Origin: Nilaparvata lugens | Taxonomy: Eukaryota > Arthropoda > Insecta > Hemiptera > Delphacidae | Reading direction: 5' to 3' | Assembly: GCF_014356525.2 (NCBI RefSeq) | Contig: NC_052506.1 | Coordinates: 13,018,783 to 13,082,782, forward strand | Length of the DNA: 64,000 nt | Shown here: piece by piece, positions 27,001 through 40,100 of the stretch | Position numbering within the stretch: the stretch's first letter is position 1 | How the letters are laid out: the number at the start of each line of letters is the position of its first letter | Translations under genes and position numbers: made by a program | The notes under the pieces: model-generated | The model's database searches: none | Seen by the model: the letters and a program-made list of their open reading frames with translations, nothing else | What the model was told of the DNA's origin: nothing

Positions 27001-28116
27001 TAATAGCTCAAGCTCAAAGTCGTAAGCTTGATATTAATTTGAAAACAAACATATTAGGCCTATTTTCAATGCTCCATATATTTTTTCTATGTCTGTAACT
27101 TCCTATTCCCTCTACTTGCCTATCCCTTTTAATATTATAACTCCAAGGAAAGCTCAAAATTCTTCGCTAAAAGATGTATTCCACAATATTTAGAAAAATC
27201 TGATGAAATCAATCTGCAATCAGTGATCATTTTTGTCGGTATGAAAATTGGCATTTTGTATAAATGATTGGATTTTTTTTAAGTTTAATTATCATTGGTA
27301 AAGGTCTAATGTAGAAGTGGTCTCTAACGAATGAATTAAACTGATTGGGTTACGACCTCATTAAAATGTTGATAATATTGATTTCATTGCATATAACTCG
27401 AATTAGTCTTGAATAGTACACTACCATATTAATCTATAAAGAAAAGAATTAGCTTATACACACTTACGGGATAGGAAATGCACGAATGACGCATCATCAT
27501 GTCTTAACTACTGAACTGATTCTTGAACTACGGGTTTGTTGTAATATACATGTGATATTCAAAAGCCATCTAATGTTCCTAGAGAATATTCATGATTCAC
27601 AATTCACGGAATAATATTCTGGATTCAGTCTTAATTATTTGAAAGTATGATAGCTTTATCAATTTATTTTCTCATCAAGAACATCCATGATTCAATAGTA
27701 AATTATAGATTCTTAATTTACCGAGGATGGTTATAGTCCTATTTTCAATTTTTCAAGATTTCAGTACGTCAAGTTTTGGTTACCTACTAGTATTAATTAG
27801 GTACTTTTCAGTTGTCATTATTTTGTTGAATGGTCTTCCCTGTTCCTACTCAACTGTTCTAAAATGTTCTGTACCATTTCTTGTTTCCACAGATTATTCC
27901 CACTCTCATTATAGACACTTCTTTCTTAACTTGTTGAAATTGAAGAATATATTATCTTGTATTGAAGTGGAGAGTAGAGTACATAATTATTATCTCTCAC
28001 TTAAGTTTGACATAGTTTCATGTTAGTACGAGTTCCAATACTTGTTGCAATAGAATCGGAGACAGCACTAATTTAGCAGTACATGTTAACATAATATTGA
28101 CTTACAATAAGATGAT

Positions 28117-28148
<32 letters not shown>

Positions 28149-31100
28149 GTTTCTCTGTCTTCTACACACCTTATTTCTATTTTTCTTGTTGACTCTCATT
28201 GAAGAGTCGCAAGTGTTATACTAGGTCAACCACTTCCGTAGTTGTTAGCAGAATAATAGAGAAAATACTACAGTTCCTATAAGAAAGTATTCTTATCAGA
28301 CATAAATAAACAGTTTTTATCTACTTGAAGTAGACGTTGAATCTAGTTTCCATTAATGATATTTGAGTTTAAATCCACTTTGAATAATGAAATACAGTAT
28401 TATTGATGTTATTTGTTACTGGCACTATATTTATACGGTACTTATCTATTTTTGCTCTACCTTACAAATTATCTCACTTCCTTCCTATTCGGCTTTGAGC
28501 TTTCCACTTTTTTACATATTTTTGTATAGCCTACTTCCGTTTCAGTAGAGGATATAAAGCTAATCCATAGAAGAGTCGCTTGAGAAGCATGCTGTTATCA
28601 ATACTCAAAGTGTTATTCGCCAATTTGTTGCTATATCGTTATCATATTCTTGTAATGCTGAAAACAATATAAAACCATGAAGGACCCTTTTATTTAAAAC
28701 ATTTCAAACTAGTTTCGGCCATTTTCAAGTTTTTAAGAATTTTTAAAAAAGCCCTTACTAGTGAAGTGATCTTAATATGCTATTTATCAATGTTTAAAAA
28801 AATATCTTCGTTCAAGTGCATTTCATTTTGTAATGATTCAGTTATTATTGACTAATCTACCCTGTTTCTCTCAAACTCTCCATTCACTTTTTTGTCAGAT
28901 CATCTTGACATAAACGAATTACTTTTTGGGAACTACATGCTTTTTTATCGTCCCAAAATTTTAAGGTGGGTGACCTATGATTTGCAGAAGTTATATTATA
29001 CTTCATATTCCCTTTTGATGGGGAATATATATTCCGTATTTGATTACTGTTCAGTCTTGAAGTTTATTCAACTCAATTTACTAGTAGTTCTGTGAACAGT
29101 AGACCTCACGCAGTATTCTTATCTACAAGTACCAGATGTCAACTGTTTTAAATGTTAACAAACTCAGTTCACGTTTGAATTTGTATTCCATATGATAATT
29201 ATTATAATTCATCCAGTTCCGTGATGATCTTTCTATCTGATGAAAGTTAATTTTTCAGAATCAAAAATATAATAATTTCTCCAGCATTATTTAGTTCATT
29301 TGTTTATTTTTATTCACCTATTAAATTAGTTTTTTCGAATGTGAGAATATTGATACTGATGGGCACGCATAATAATACCATGACTGCAAAACAAAATATT
29401 GAAACCAAAGACCTTAAAGCTGCGATTAGACCAAATTTATTAAAAAAATGTTAATAACTCAATCCTTTTAGATTATATATTAGATTGAACATAACTTATA
29501 CACATGATGAACATATGCGTTCGTCAACTTCCGTTCAATCTAATAGAATCTATAAGGATTAAGTTAAAACCATTTTGTTAATAACTTTGGTGTAAACCCA
29601 GCATAAAGATGCATACCTCTTTAATGTCTTTGATTGAAACTATAGACTTTATTATACAAATACAGTAATAGACTGGCTTCTCCACACATCTGTGTAATCA
29701 CTTGTCAGCTGATTTATGATGAATAATATTCTATAGTCTGATTTTTACTCTAATATTGGCGTATGAAGGAGGCTCCTTTTTCCTTTTATATTATCCTTGA
29801 AATGCAAAATTTCCAAAAACCTTATATATACGTCGACGCGCAATTAAAAAAGGAACATACCTGTCAAATTTCATGAAATTCTATTACCGCGTTTCGCCGT
29901 AAATGCGCAACATATAAATAATTATATAAACATTAAAACATAAGGAGAAATGCCAAACCGTCGACTTGAATCTTAGACCTCACTTCGTTCGGTCAATTAT
30001 ATTATGTTTCAACAGAATTAATTCCTCATTTCGGTAGTTTATAGTAAAATACTCAGTTATGAATAAAGTTTATCAATTTCGAATTATGAATTAACATTGT
30101 AGTATACTAATTATATAGCACTTATCATGTAATAAGTACTGTAATATACTTTCTGATGTAGCTTGAGTCTAATGATACAGCTTTTGAACCTTTGAGTCTA
30201 TGAGGGCTGCATGCGGGTATGTTACTCTTGACTAATAATTCAACTTAGAGTGAACACTATGCCTCAACTTCGACTCATTATTGGGCAATATGTCGGAAGG
30301 GTCTGGTGACAGTATAGACGGGAGAGTTTTAAGTGTTTTAATTATTGAAGTCCATTAAAAAATTAACTTGTTAAAGGTCACTAGCCTTTCCCTTGGTGCC
30401 GCTCTATTGACAACCAGCACTCAGCCTATTAACCTGGTTAATGACAAAAGTCAGAACTTTCGGGACTTTCAACTTCCAAATAATGAAAGTGAGACTGCAA
30501 GCAACAGGCGGCTGATTTTGATGGTGCTTCCATTCATAAAAACTACTATGATTGTAAAGCTTGCAAAATGTGGATTAACCTTATCCACTATAAAGATTAA
30601 ATTAGACTAGGTACTATAGTGAAGTTCACATTATAATGGCAGTGTTTGATTAGCAATGGTATTGCTATCCTTATCTATCATTCAACAAAGCGGATAGCGC
30701 TATCTCTTTCTCGCTTTGCTTTGTTGGCAGATCGCGTTTTAACAATGAGGAAATATAATTAACTAACCAAATCTATAATCTTAATTATGAAAATTCATTA
30801 TGAAATCATTAAAAATTATAATTTCTTGCTTGATAAAATATAATTTATCATTTTAAACAAGAATGGACATTTAATATTACATCAATAAACCAGTATCAGT
30901 TACCCTCCATAGAAGACATTGACAAGACAAATGATCGGCAACTTTGTTCTCCTATCTTTCTCCACTTTTTATTTATTTCATTTATTCATTGAATCATTGA
31001 GAATTACACAACTTACAGAAAAGTACCACAGGCTTATGCCCAAAACGGTTCCAATTCTAATTTTTACAACAGTCCAAAAATGTAGCTTGGTTATGTGTCA

Positions 31101-34100
31101 CTTAACATTCATTCTTCAATAAATTACACACTCAATTTAAAATTCAGAACACACAAAAATTTTTCTTTAATTAAAAAAATAAATTAAATTGAATTAAATC
31201 AATCAAAATTAATTAAAAAATTCCAAACTTTGAAAAAACTATAAAATTTTGAGACCGAAAAGACAAACACACTATTTAGAACTTATTCTTATGTATAATA
31301 ATTATTATATATATATACATATAATGACTTCCACTGTCATTATAACGAGGATTAAAGCCACTTATAATAATAGATAACTACTAACTCACCTCTATAGGTA
31401 TAAACTCTTGATAATTTATTTGTGGACATGGTTCTTTATTTAATCTCGGTCAGTTGATCCATTTTGCTGAATCAATCTCATTCACCTCTAAAAATGATTT
31501 TTTGTACAGTTCATGCTGATAGCAGACACTTGAATGTCCTTGAGTTTTGGGCAAGGTTAGCACACCTGTACATCTTTATGCTCTGGCATTGAAATTGTTC
31601 AATGTAAACAGAAAAAATATGGGCGTTATTCAGGTTTGGAAATGGAAGCATTGTTCTCTGAAGATATTTCTTGTCTTCACTTAGACAATGATACAATGGT
31701 GAGTGCTCTATGCCTGCCGATTTCCATCACTCATGACTATTCCTTTACAAATAAATAGCTATTGAATGCATGAACTCCTCCCAAACTCTTGAAAGTGCGA
31801 TTACAAATCTCAAGTAAACGAGAATTAGCATTTCAAGAATTGGTAGAGAAACGGAAATTGCTTGCTCTTGAATTTAATAAACTTAGGTTTTCTTAATGCT
31901 CATTGGTTCATCTCTCAAATATTCATCAAAATAAATCATCAGATTTATATTACTATGATGATTTTATTCTAAATTATTATCATAATTGAAAGAATATACG
32001 TCTTTGGATTTGTGTAATTGACCGAGCGAAGTGAGGTCTAAGATTCAAGTCGACGGTTTGGCATTTCTCATGTTTAAATGTTTATATGTTTTTATGTTGC
32101 GCATTTACGGCGAAACGCGGTAATAGATTTTCATGAAATTTGACAGGTATGTTCCTTTTTAAATTGCGCGTCGACGTTTGTAGAAGATTTCTGGAAATTT
32201 TGCATTTCAAGGATAATATAAAAGGAAAAAGGAGCCTCCTTCATACGCCAATATTACCGTAAAAATCAGACTATAGAATTATTCATCATAAATCAGCTGT
32301 CTAGTGGACTATAATACTACCCGTCAAAAACATCGAACATCTTGAACAAGTATCTTTCCATTAACGTTAGTAGACAGTTGACAATAATACTACCCGTTCA
32401 AAAACATCGAACATCTTGAAAATTGTATTTTTCCATCAACGTTGTAGACAGTTGCAGCCAGACCTGATAACAGCTCTCACACTCACATTCCGGGACGACA
32501 CGTCATGGTACGATATAGGACAGAAAGCTCTATGTTTATTTAGGATTTTTTTCTAGACAATTTAATTGATAAATTATTTATTAATTTTTGAGAAAACATA
32601 GCAACAGGTCAATGTAACTCACTGAGCGCGAGGTTTACTGTTCACAGAACTATTAGTGTATGTTACTTTTTCGCTTTTGCTCTGCACTTCTTTACTTTAC
32701 TTGTTCCTATGAAACTACATCAAGAAAGGAATGCTCCCGCAGTAGGTCTGTATGACAGAGATGTGTCGTTCGGTCTTGACCCGTTCAAATTGCACGGAGG
32801 TAAGGTAAGGTAAGGTCAGTAAGGTAAACGAATGATCCGGATCACAATTATTCAAAAGACCCGTTCATCAACTGGGGTAAACCTTAATGTTTTTTTGTTT
32901 TTACCCATCAACTGGAGTGAAACTTTTTGCTTATTTATAGGAAAGCTGACAGTCAATTGAATGGGTCGCGGCAATGAACGAGACCGATTGACCCGAATCA
33001 GTAAAGTGATCTGAACTTCCCTTATGACACGTCTTTTCATGGTACCTTCGGAGTGGCTCACATGAAAACAGTATCGTGATTCAAGTTTCTTGCCACTTGA
33101 ACAATAATAATCTCCAAAAAAGACAATAGAAGAAGTATATTGGACAATCTGTCTTGTGCTATAAGGCTTCAACAAAGTGACCCTATTGACACACAAAGCA
33201 CTTGTTTAGAATTTGAATAGCTCCTTCAAGTATACTTATTATATGAATGGATGGGTTTCTCTGTTTGGAAACATCAAGATGGATAAGCCCAGTGAGTATA
33301 GAATATAATATTCTATACTCACTGGATAAGCCTCACCAATTTGAAAAAATATTACTGAACAAGCTACGTACTGGTACAGCAAAGCTTTGTATTTTGTGGG
33401 AGGTTATGTTTATCTAGAGATGACAGAAATAATCTGTCTTTTATAGTTAAAGTGTAGTTTTCGTTACTCCATGGTTTATCCTAGTACTAGGCAATTCCAT
33501 CAGGTTTTATGACCTATTTATGAACTAAGTGCTGGAGTATAGTAATAGACCAGGCTCTTTTATACTAAATTTGATCTAATCGACATCTCCTTTCTTGGCT
33601 TTCATCAATAATAATATTGTACTTTTGTATTTCTGAGAGGGATGGCTGAATGAGATCCAGTCTTGAGCATCGGTAACGAGTATGATGCTTATGAGAAATG
33701 AGTCAATTAATTGCAGGTAAAGTCCAGGGCTCGTTTGCACAAAATCCTATTTAATTTAACGGTATTAACATGCTAGGAAAACTAATCAGAGAATCCTTCT
33801 CAAAAAAGCCTTTAGATTGCCTTGATTGGTTCTCCTGGCATTTAAGGCTGTGCAAAGGCTAAAAATAAACTTTCTACTCGTGATATTTTTCAAAGTTTAT
33901 CGATTTGTATATCATCAAGCTATCAAAATGGAAAAGTTTTCTCAGGAAAACATTTATATCCGATCATTACTTTTTGAGATATGAGCTACTGAAGTTTGAA
34001 TTTTTGGAACAGAACATTTCAAATTCGGTTCGATATAATTCCATGAGATTTAGAGGATGGATTCTTCATGGTATTGTTGATCTAGTAAAACCAAAATTTT

Positions 34101-37100
34101 CTGAAAATATCAATTTTTGGAAAAGTTATTCAATTTACCAAAAATAACTCAACTAAAAGTTATTTTTAGTAAATTGAATTACTATCTTAAAAATTGATAT
34201 TTTCAGAAAATTTTGGTTTTACTAGATCAACAATACCATGAAGAATCTATCCTCTAGAACTCATGGATTTATCTCTTACCGAATTTGAAATGTGTCCCAA
34301 AAATTTAAACTTTAGGCGCTCATATCTCAAAAAGTAATGATCAGAAAAAAAAATGTTTTCCCGAGAAAACGTTTCCATTTTTTTGATAGTTGGATGATAT
34401 ACAAATCAAAAATCTTTGAAAAATATCACGAGTAAAACTTAATTTTTAGCCTTTGCACAGCCCTAATGATTTAAATTCAACAGGAACCTTTTCTGATTGT
34501 TTCTCCTGGCATTCAATCATGATTTAAATTTAACAGGCTTTTGTGCAACCTATGAGTTTGAAAAGATTCTGGATTAATTGAAAAATTTATCATTTTTTGG
34601 TTAGACAGAGCTTTGTGTTGGTCTTTATTCATCCAAAGTGACTAATCCTACAGCGGAATTTCGCAACACCCACTCTCGTGCAACCGGCTTGACTCGTCAC
34701 GCCATATCGACTGGAGACAATTAATTAGTGGTGTTCACTTTTTAACAAATGAATTCGTGATAGTCGAGTGTTACATCACATGCAAGACCTGCATCTCTGA
34801 CGATAATGAATGACGGATGAATGAATGAATGACGACAAAGTGGGCCGGATTACGTTTACTATGGTGAAGATCATTTCAAACTGGCAGTATTCCTTATGAA
34901 TAATATCAATGCTTCCCACTCGTTCAATACTGACAGATGGGAGTGGATCTGAGTGGAAGGCCGAGCTTAGTCTTTGTTGGATTCGCCCCACAAATGATGA
35001 ACAGAAGAGCGGAATTATTGATTTTGCTATTTTGATAAGTGGGCCGACGTTGTGTTGTGTGCACGTGTAAGAGCACAAAATGCAACAGACATGTTTCGGA
35101 AATTGAGACCTCTGAATGTGGAGGGTGAAAGGGTTGTTCAGCGGTGACAGTTGACAGCAAAGGGCTGACCTCTGACTGTGTGGGCCTGTGATCATATTTA
35201 TTTCTAGCAGAAAGTCAATAATTGGAAGCCTGTGGTTATTTTTGCTACTCGGTTGTTCGTCAATCTCGTACATATTTTTTTCCGAAATGAAATAATATTT
35301 GAGAAATTAATTAAAACAATATAAGAACCTTGTAGTACCCTTTATTATTAAAAACTTTGAAATATTTCAACAACGATTAGTTTCGACCCTAACTTAGATC
35401 ATTTTAGTTTTTAATAATAAAGGGTACTACAAGGCTCTTATATTGTTTTTATTTATTTGTTCAAAAGTAGCCCATTCAAGTGAAGTGTTTTTAATATTTG
35501 AGAATTATCTATCTGATATAACGGATAGATATAAATTAAAAATTGCATTTGTTGAAATGCTAATTAATGAATAATTATTATTAAACGAAAATCCTAATTA
35601 AATGCCCCAAATCATCGGATTTCCATCTAGCTGTTAACCCTGTTGTCAATATTCGCAGTAGCTGAAGTCTTCGGGGTGATTTACAGCATTTAATTAAGAT
35701 TTTCGTTTGATAATAACCAGTAGTTCTGTGAACAGTAGACCTCACGCAGTATTCTCATCCACAAGTACCTGATTGAAACTATAGACCTTATGGAAATACA
35801 GCAATAGGCTGGCTTCTCCACACATCTGTGTAATCACTTGTCAGCTCAGATTTATGATGAATAATTCTATAGTCTGATTTTTACTCCAATATTGGCGTAT
35901 GAAGGAGGCTCCTTTTTCGTTTTATATTATCCTTGAAATGCAAAATTTCCAAAAACCTTGTATATACGTCGACGCGCAATTAAAAAAGGAACATACCTGT
36001 CAAATTTCATGAAAATCTATTACCGCGTTTCGCCGTAAATGCGCAACATATAAACATTTAAACATTAAGAGAAATGCCAAACCGTCGACTTGAATCTTAG
36101 ACCTCACTTCGCTGGGTCAATAATTATTTGATATAAGTTATATTATAAGTTTTGGTATTCATTACAGTTGTGTTGAGTGTGATGTGGTACTTTCCCATAA
36201 TGAAAAACACAAATTGAAATTGTCATTTTGTCAATTTTACAAAAGTGGTTGCCAATTTCAATTTGTGTTGTTCATTTTTTGTTCAATTCATTTTTGAGAA
36301 TTCAATCCAGGTTTGTTTTAAGCAGGCCATTCATTCACTATACGATCTCTTATTCAATTATTTTGAACCGGTATGGAGACCAAGAGTCGTACCTTTTTCA
36401 CCATTCATGGTCCCATTGATTGTCCACGAGTCAAACATTCCCTCTCACGTTTCCAACTCGACTCTGACTAGGCGGCTGACATTGGGAAGTTGGACGAGTC
36501 AGGTCTTCAGTTTACCCGACTCGCCCGGCAACATTCGACTAATCAACAACCCTATTCACAGTCCGACTTCGAATCCAAAATTGAATATGGGGCCTCGAGT
36601 TTAATAAGAAATCGGATAGTGAATGGGACTCGTCCGGCAACATCCTACCAAACAACAACAACCCCATTCATAGTCAGACTTCGAATTCAAAATTGAATAT
36701 GGGACCTCGAGTTGGATAAGAAATCGGATAGTGGATGTTCTGCTTTTGGGAGTCCAGTCTCTCAAGTTGTCAAACTGGAAAAACTTCAATAAATAACAAC
36801 CAATCATTGTAGTTATGAAACCTGGACTGGCATTTCACTGTCAAGTCATTTCTGAAATGAAACTGTAAACCCTTTTGTATGTACGCGTACATACACGCTG
36901 ACTCCTTTGTTGGATTGTGGTCTGTGGATGAATATTAGAACCGACAGTATTCCTTTGAGTGTGCGATTCTTTCAGTTCTTTTATTAACAAGCGAGTATTA
37001 ATTATCATGTAGTTCTCAGCATTGTATTCTGAAAGAGCGAGAGCAGAGTTTCTCATAGCGCGACCTGCTTTTGTCTTTCTGTGTGTTATTTCTCACACTA

Positions 37101-40100
37101 ACTTCTGGTTAAATAATATAAGCAAAGCTAGTTTTACAATCCTTTCAATCTGGAATAATTCAAAATGTAACTTATTGTTCCAGGCATTGCTATTGTGCTC
37201 TAAATTGCACTTTGAGGCTTTGATACTGAAAAATATTTCATAATTATATTCAGGAATTACGCCAATAATGTAGTTTTACAAGATAAGCTTCATCATTGAT
37301 ATAATTGGAACGTTTTCCATTAATAATATTCAATATTAAATGTAATGAAGGCTGAGCTTGTAAGATATGCATACAATAAAATTCCGTATTTATATGCAGC
37401 GTTTTAGGTCTGTTTATTCGGTTTTCGTAGCCACCTAGTGGTTCTCCTTGAAATTTATCCAAAATCAAGAAGATCTCCAAAGTTTTGTTGCAGTTTTCCC
37501 CTGTTGTTATCTTGGAAGCACGGTACAATCACAAATTAATGAGAAGATTCTTCTCATATCGATTTTTCACTAATCTCACAATAAAATTCATATAAACTTT
37601 GGAAAAAACTTTCTTAATGCATGTTACATCAATGTTTTATTTTCTCTGTTTTGAAATATTGGTTTTAATTTAAATTTGTTATTTTTTGTTTCAGCAACCG
37701 ACTTGGAGACTCTGGGGGGAAGAGCGCACTGATGGAGCAGTATTCACTGTCTATCTGAAGAAAGTTCGCTATCACCGCCCTACAAAAAGTATTTCATCTG
37801 TGAGTATTAACCCAGCCATCACACGTTTACATTTGTAACTTATTCAATTTGATTCATCATGATTAATTGTTGAATCAATTTCTTGTGCATATCAATGTGT
37901 CCATAAATATTCAACAATTCAGATTTTATAAACTCTTATTTTATTACAAGTAAGAAACTAACATTGGAAGTCTATATTGTTAATTGTATTTATATTTAAC
38001 CTGAATGCGAAGGTGAAGCAGATCTCATGAAGAGACACAGTTTTGAGCTTATTGCGAATGGGGTCTGTAGTGTTTTTGTGCTTCAGAAAAACTTGTCATG
38101 TAATATCTTACTATAGTCATTGCAGTCCTTGTTTGCAGCACGGAGCTTCATGACCAATTTTATTTCAATGGAATAATAGGTGCACATGGTTGCCGTTGTT
38201 ATCCTGATTCTATCAAAAACGCATTCGCTCTTCCTATCCCACAATCATCGCACAGGCTCTTTGGATTCTGTGAAATCTGACAACGCTGTACTCCATAAGA
38301 CTAATACTGCTAACTAAGTTTTGCACAGGCTATAAGAAGGTTTTCTAAATACAAAATTTAGGATTTCTGGTTGCAAAAACCTATGTTACTTCAGATACTG
38401 TTGATGGTGAGATATTGTGATACCTATCCATAATTAAAACTCTGGGTTGTCAAAATATTACTTATTTATTTTAAAAAATCACAAACATGTTTCTACACCA
38501 ATGGTGTCATCTTCAGGGTGAGAAATTGAAAAGTGTTAATAACCTATGTTATTTTCTGTCGAATATTTGTCACAATATGACGAAAATGAATTCCTTATCG
38601 ATTATTCGATTGATAATTTGATTGTATGGTATGAGATGTTGTGGTATCTCTCCATAATTGAAAGAATAAGACGTTGATATTGTCAAAACCTATTGTTTGT
38701 GCTAACCTAATAAATAAATAAATACCACTTTAATTTATTCGTTAATTCATTTGTTCTCGATAAAGCTGAGAAAGCGTAAAAAAACGCTGGAAAACGCAGA
38801 TTTTGGGCGTATCTTTGGCGTTGTTTCAAATTCCTTCTAACACAACATTATTACACCCTAGCTTAACTTCTGTAGTAAATTTGAACAATTTCTGTTCATT
38901 TGTTCTTGATAAAGCTGAGAAAGCGCAAAAAAAAACGCTGGAAAACGCAGATTTTGGCCGTATCTTTGGCGTTATTCCAAATTCCTTCTAACACAACATT
39001 ATTACACCCCAGCTGAGCTTCTGTAGTAAATTTGAACATTTTCTGTTCATTTGTTCTCGATAAAGCTGAGAAAGCGCAAAAAAACGCTAATTTTTATAAA
39101 CATTGTAATAAGTATTGATGGTAGGTTCGGATCACTTTAATGATCCGGATCAATTGATCTCGTTCACTCCTACGAGCCAATCAGAAGACCAGGATTGGAA
39201 CTTCCCAAGGTCACGTGACGTGTTTAGTATTGGCGTCATGTACAAAGCATTGGTTAGATAGGCGATTGATTACAAGTTTCCATTCTGTATATTCTGTGCC
39301 CTTACTCGGTGTACGCAAGGCTTAAATGAAGAGTCGAATAATGCCAAATGATTTGTTTCCTTTAGTTCATCAAAAAAAGCTACTGAACACTGAATTTCGA
39401 TAATTTTTTCAAACTTCTGCAAGGAATTTTGCGAGATTTTTCTATTTTTCATATAATATAACATCTAATTATATTTGACGTCAATCATTAATAGTCAATT
39501 ATTACCGTGCTTCATATCATTTCCGTTGTATTGTGTCTATTCTATTTTGTATATACTTTTGCAGGTATGAACAACTGGCCAACAATGAATTAGACCTCCC
39601 TGAATCAGTAACTGAACAACACAGAAAGTGAGTAAATGTGCATTTTTCTGGTTAATAACATATTCTGATAAATGATGCTTGAATGTTGGAGTTCATCCGC
39701 ATCAAATATGACCAATCATCTAGCAAAATACTAAAAAAAAATTATTTATAATTAAAAGTATTATAAGTATATATTTAAAGTATTTAACTAAAAAAAGTCA
39801 CAACTTTATTATTTTGTAATATTTTCACAATCAAATTTCAGTCTCAAAATTTCCATGATATAACCTCAAAATAAGGTTTTTCAATTGTAAAAATGATGTG
39901 AGCTCTGACTATCTTGATAAATATTAGACTGCATAAAGACTCATCTTAACTCCTGCGCGCGAACGAAAATTTTATAATTTTTTTGCAATTAGTAAAATTT
40001 GTCAAATCATTTTTTAAAGTATAAGTATTATTGTATACATTTATATATTTTTCCTATTTATACATTATTGATAAACTAAGCTCATGTTATATGATTAATT

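Noticed and set aside
34924..35160. 78-codon minus-strand frame overlapping the 165-codon frame
   Set aside because: Same patch in another frame, no motif.
34776..35273. 165-codon minus-strand open frame
   Set aside because: No domain, no splice signals suiting it, Cys/His/Ser-rich composition without pattern; likely chance in a less AT-rich patch.
36245..36604. 119-codon plus-strand frame
   Set aside because: Runs into a local direct duplication and has no recognisable domain; repeat artefact.
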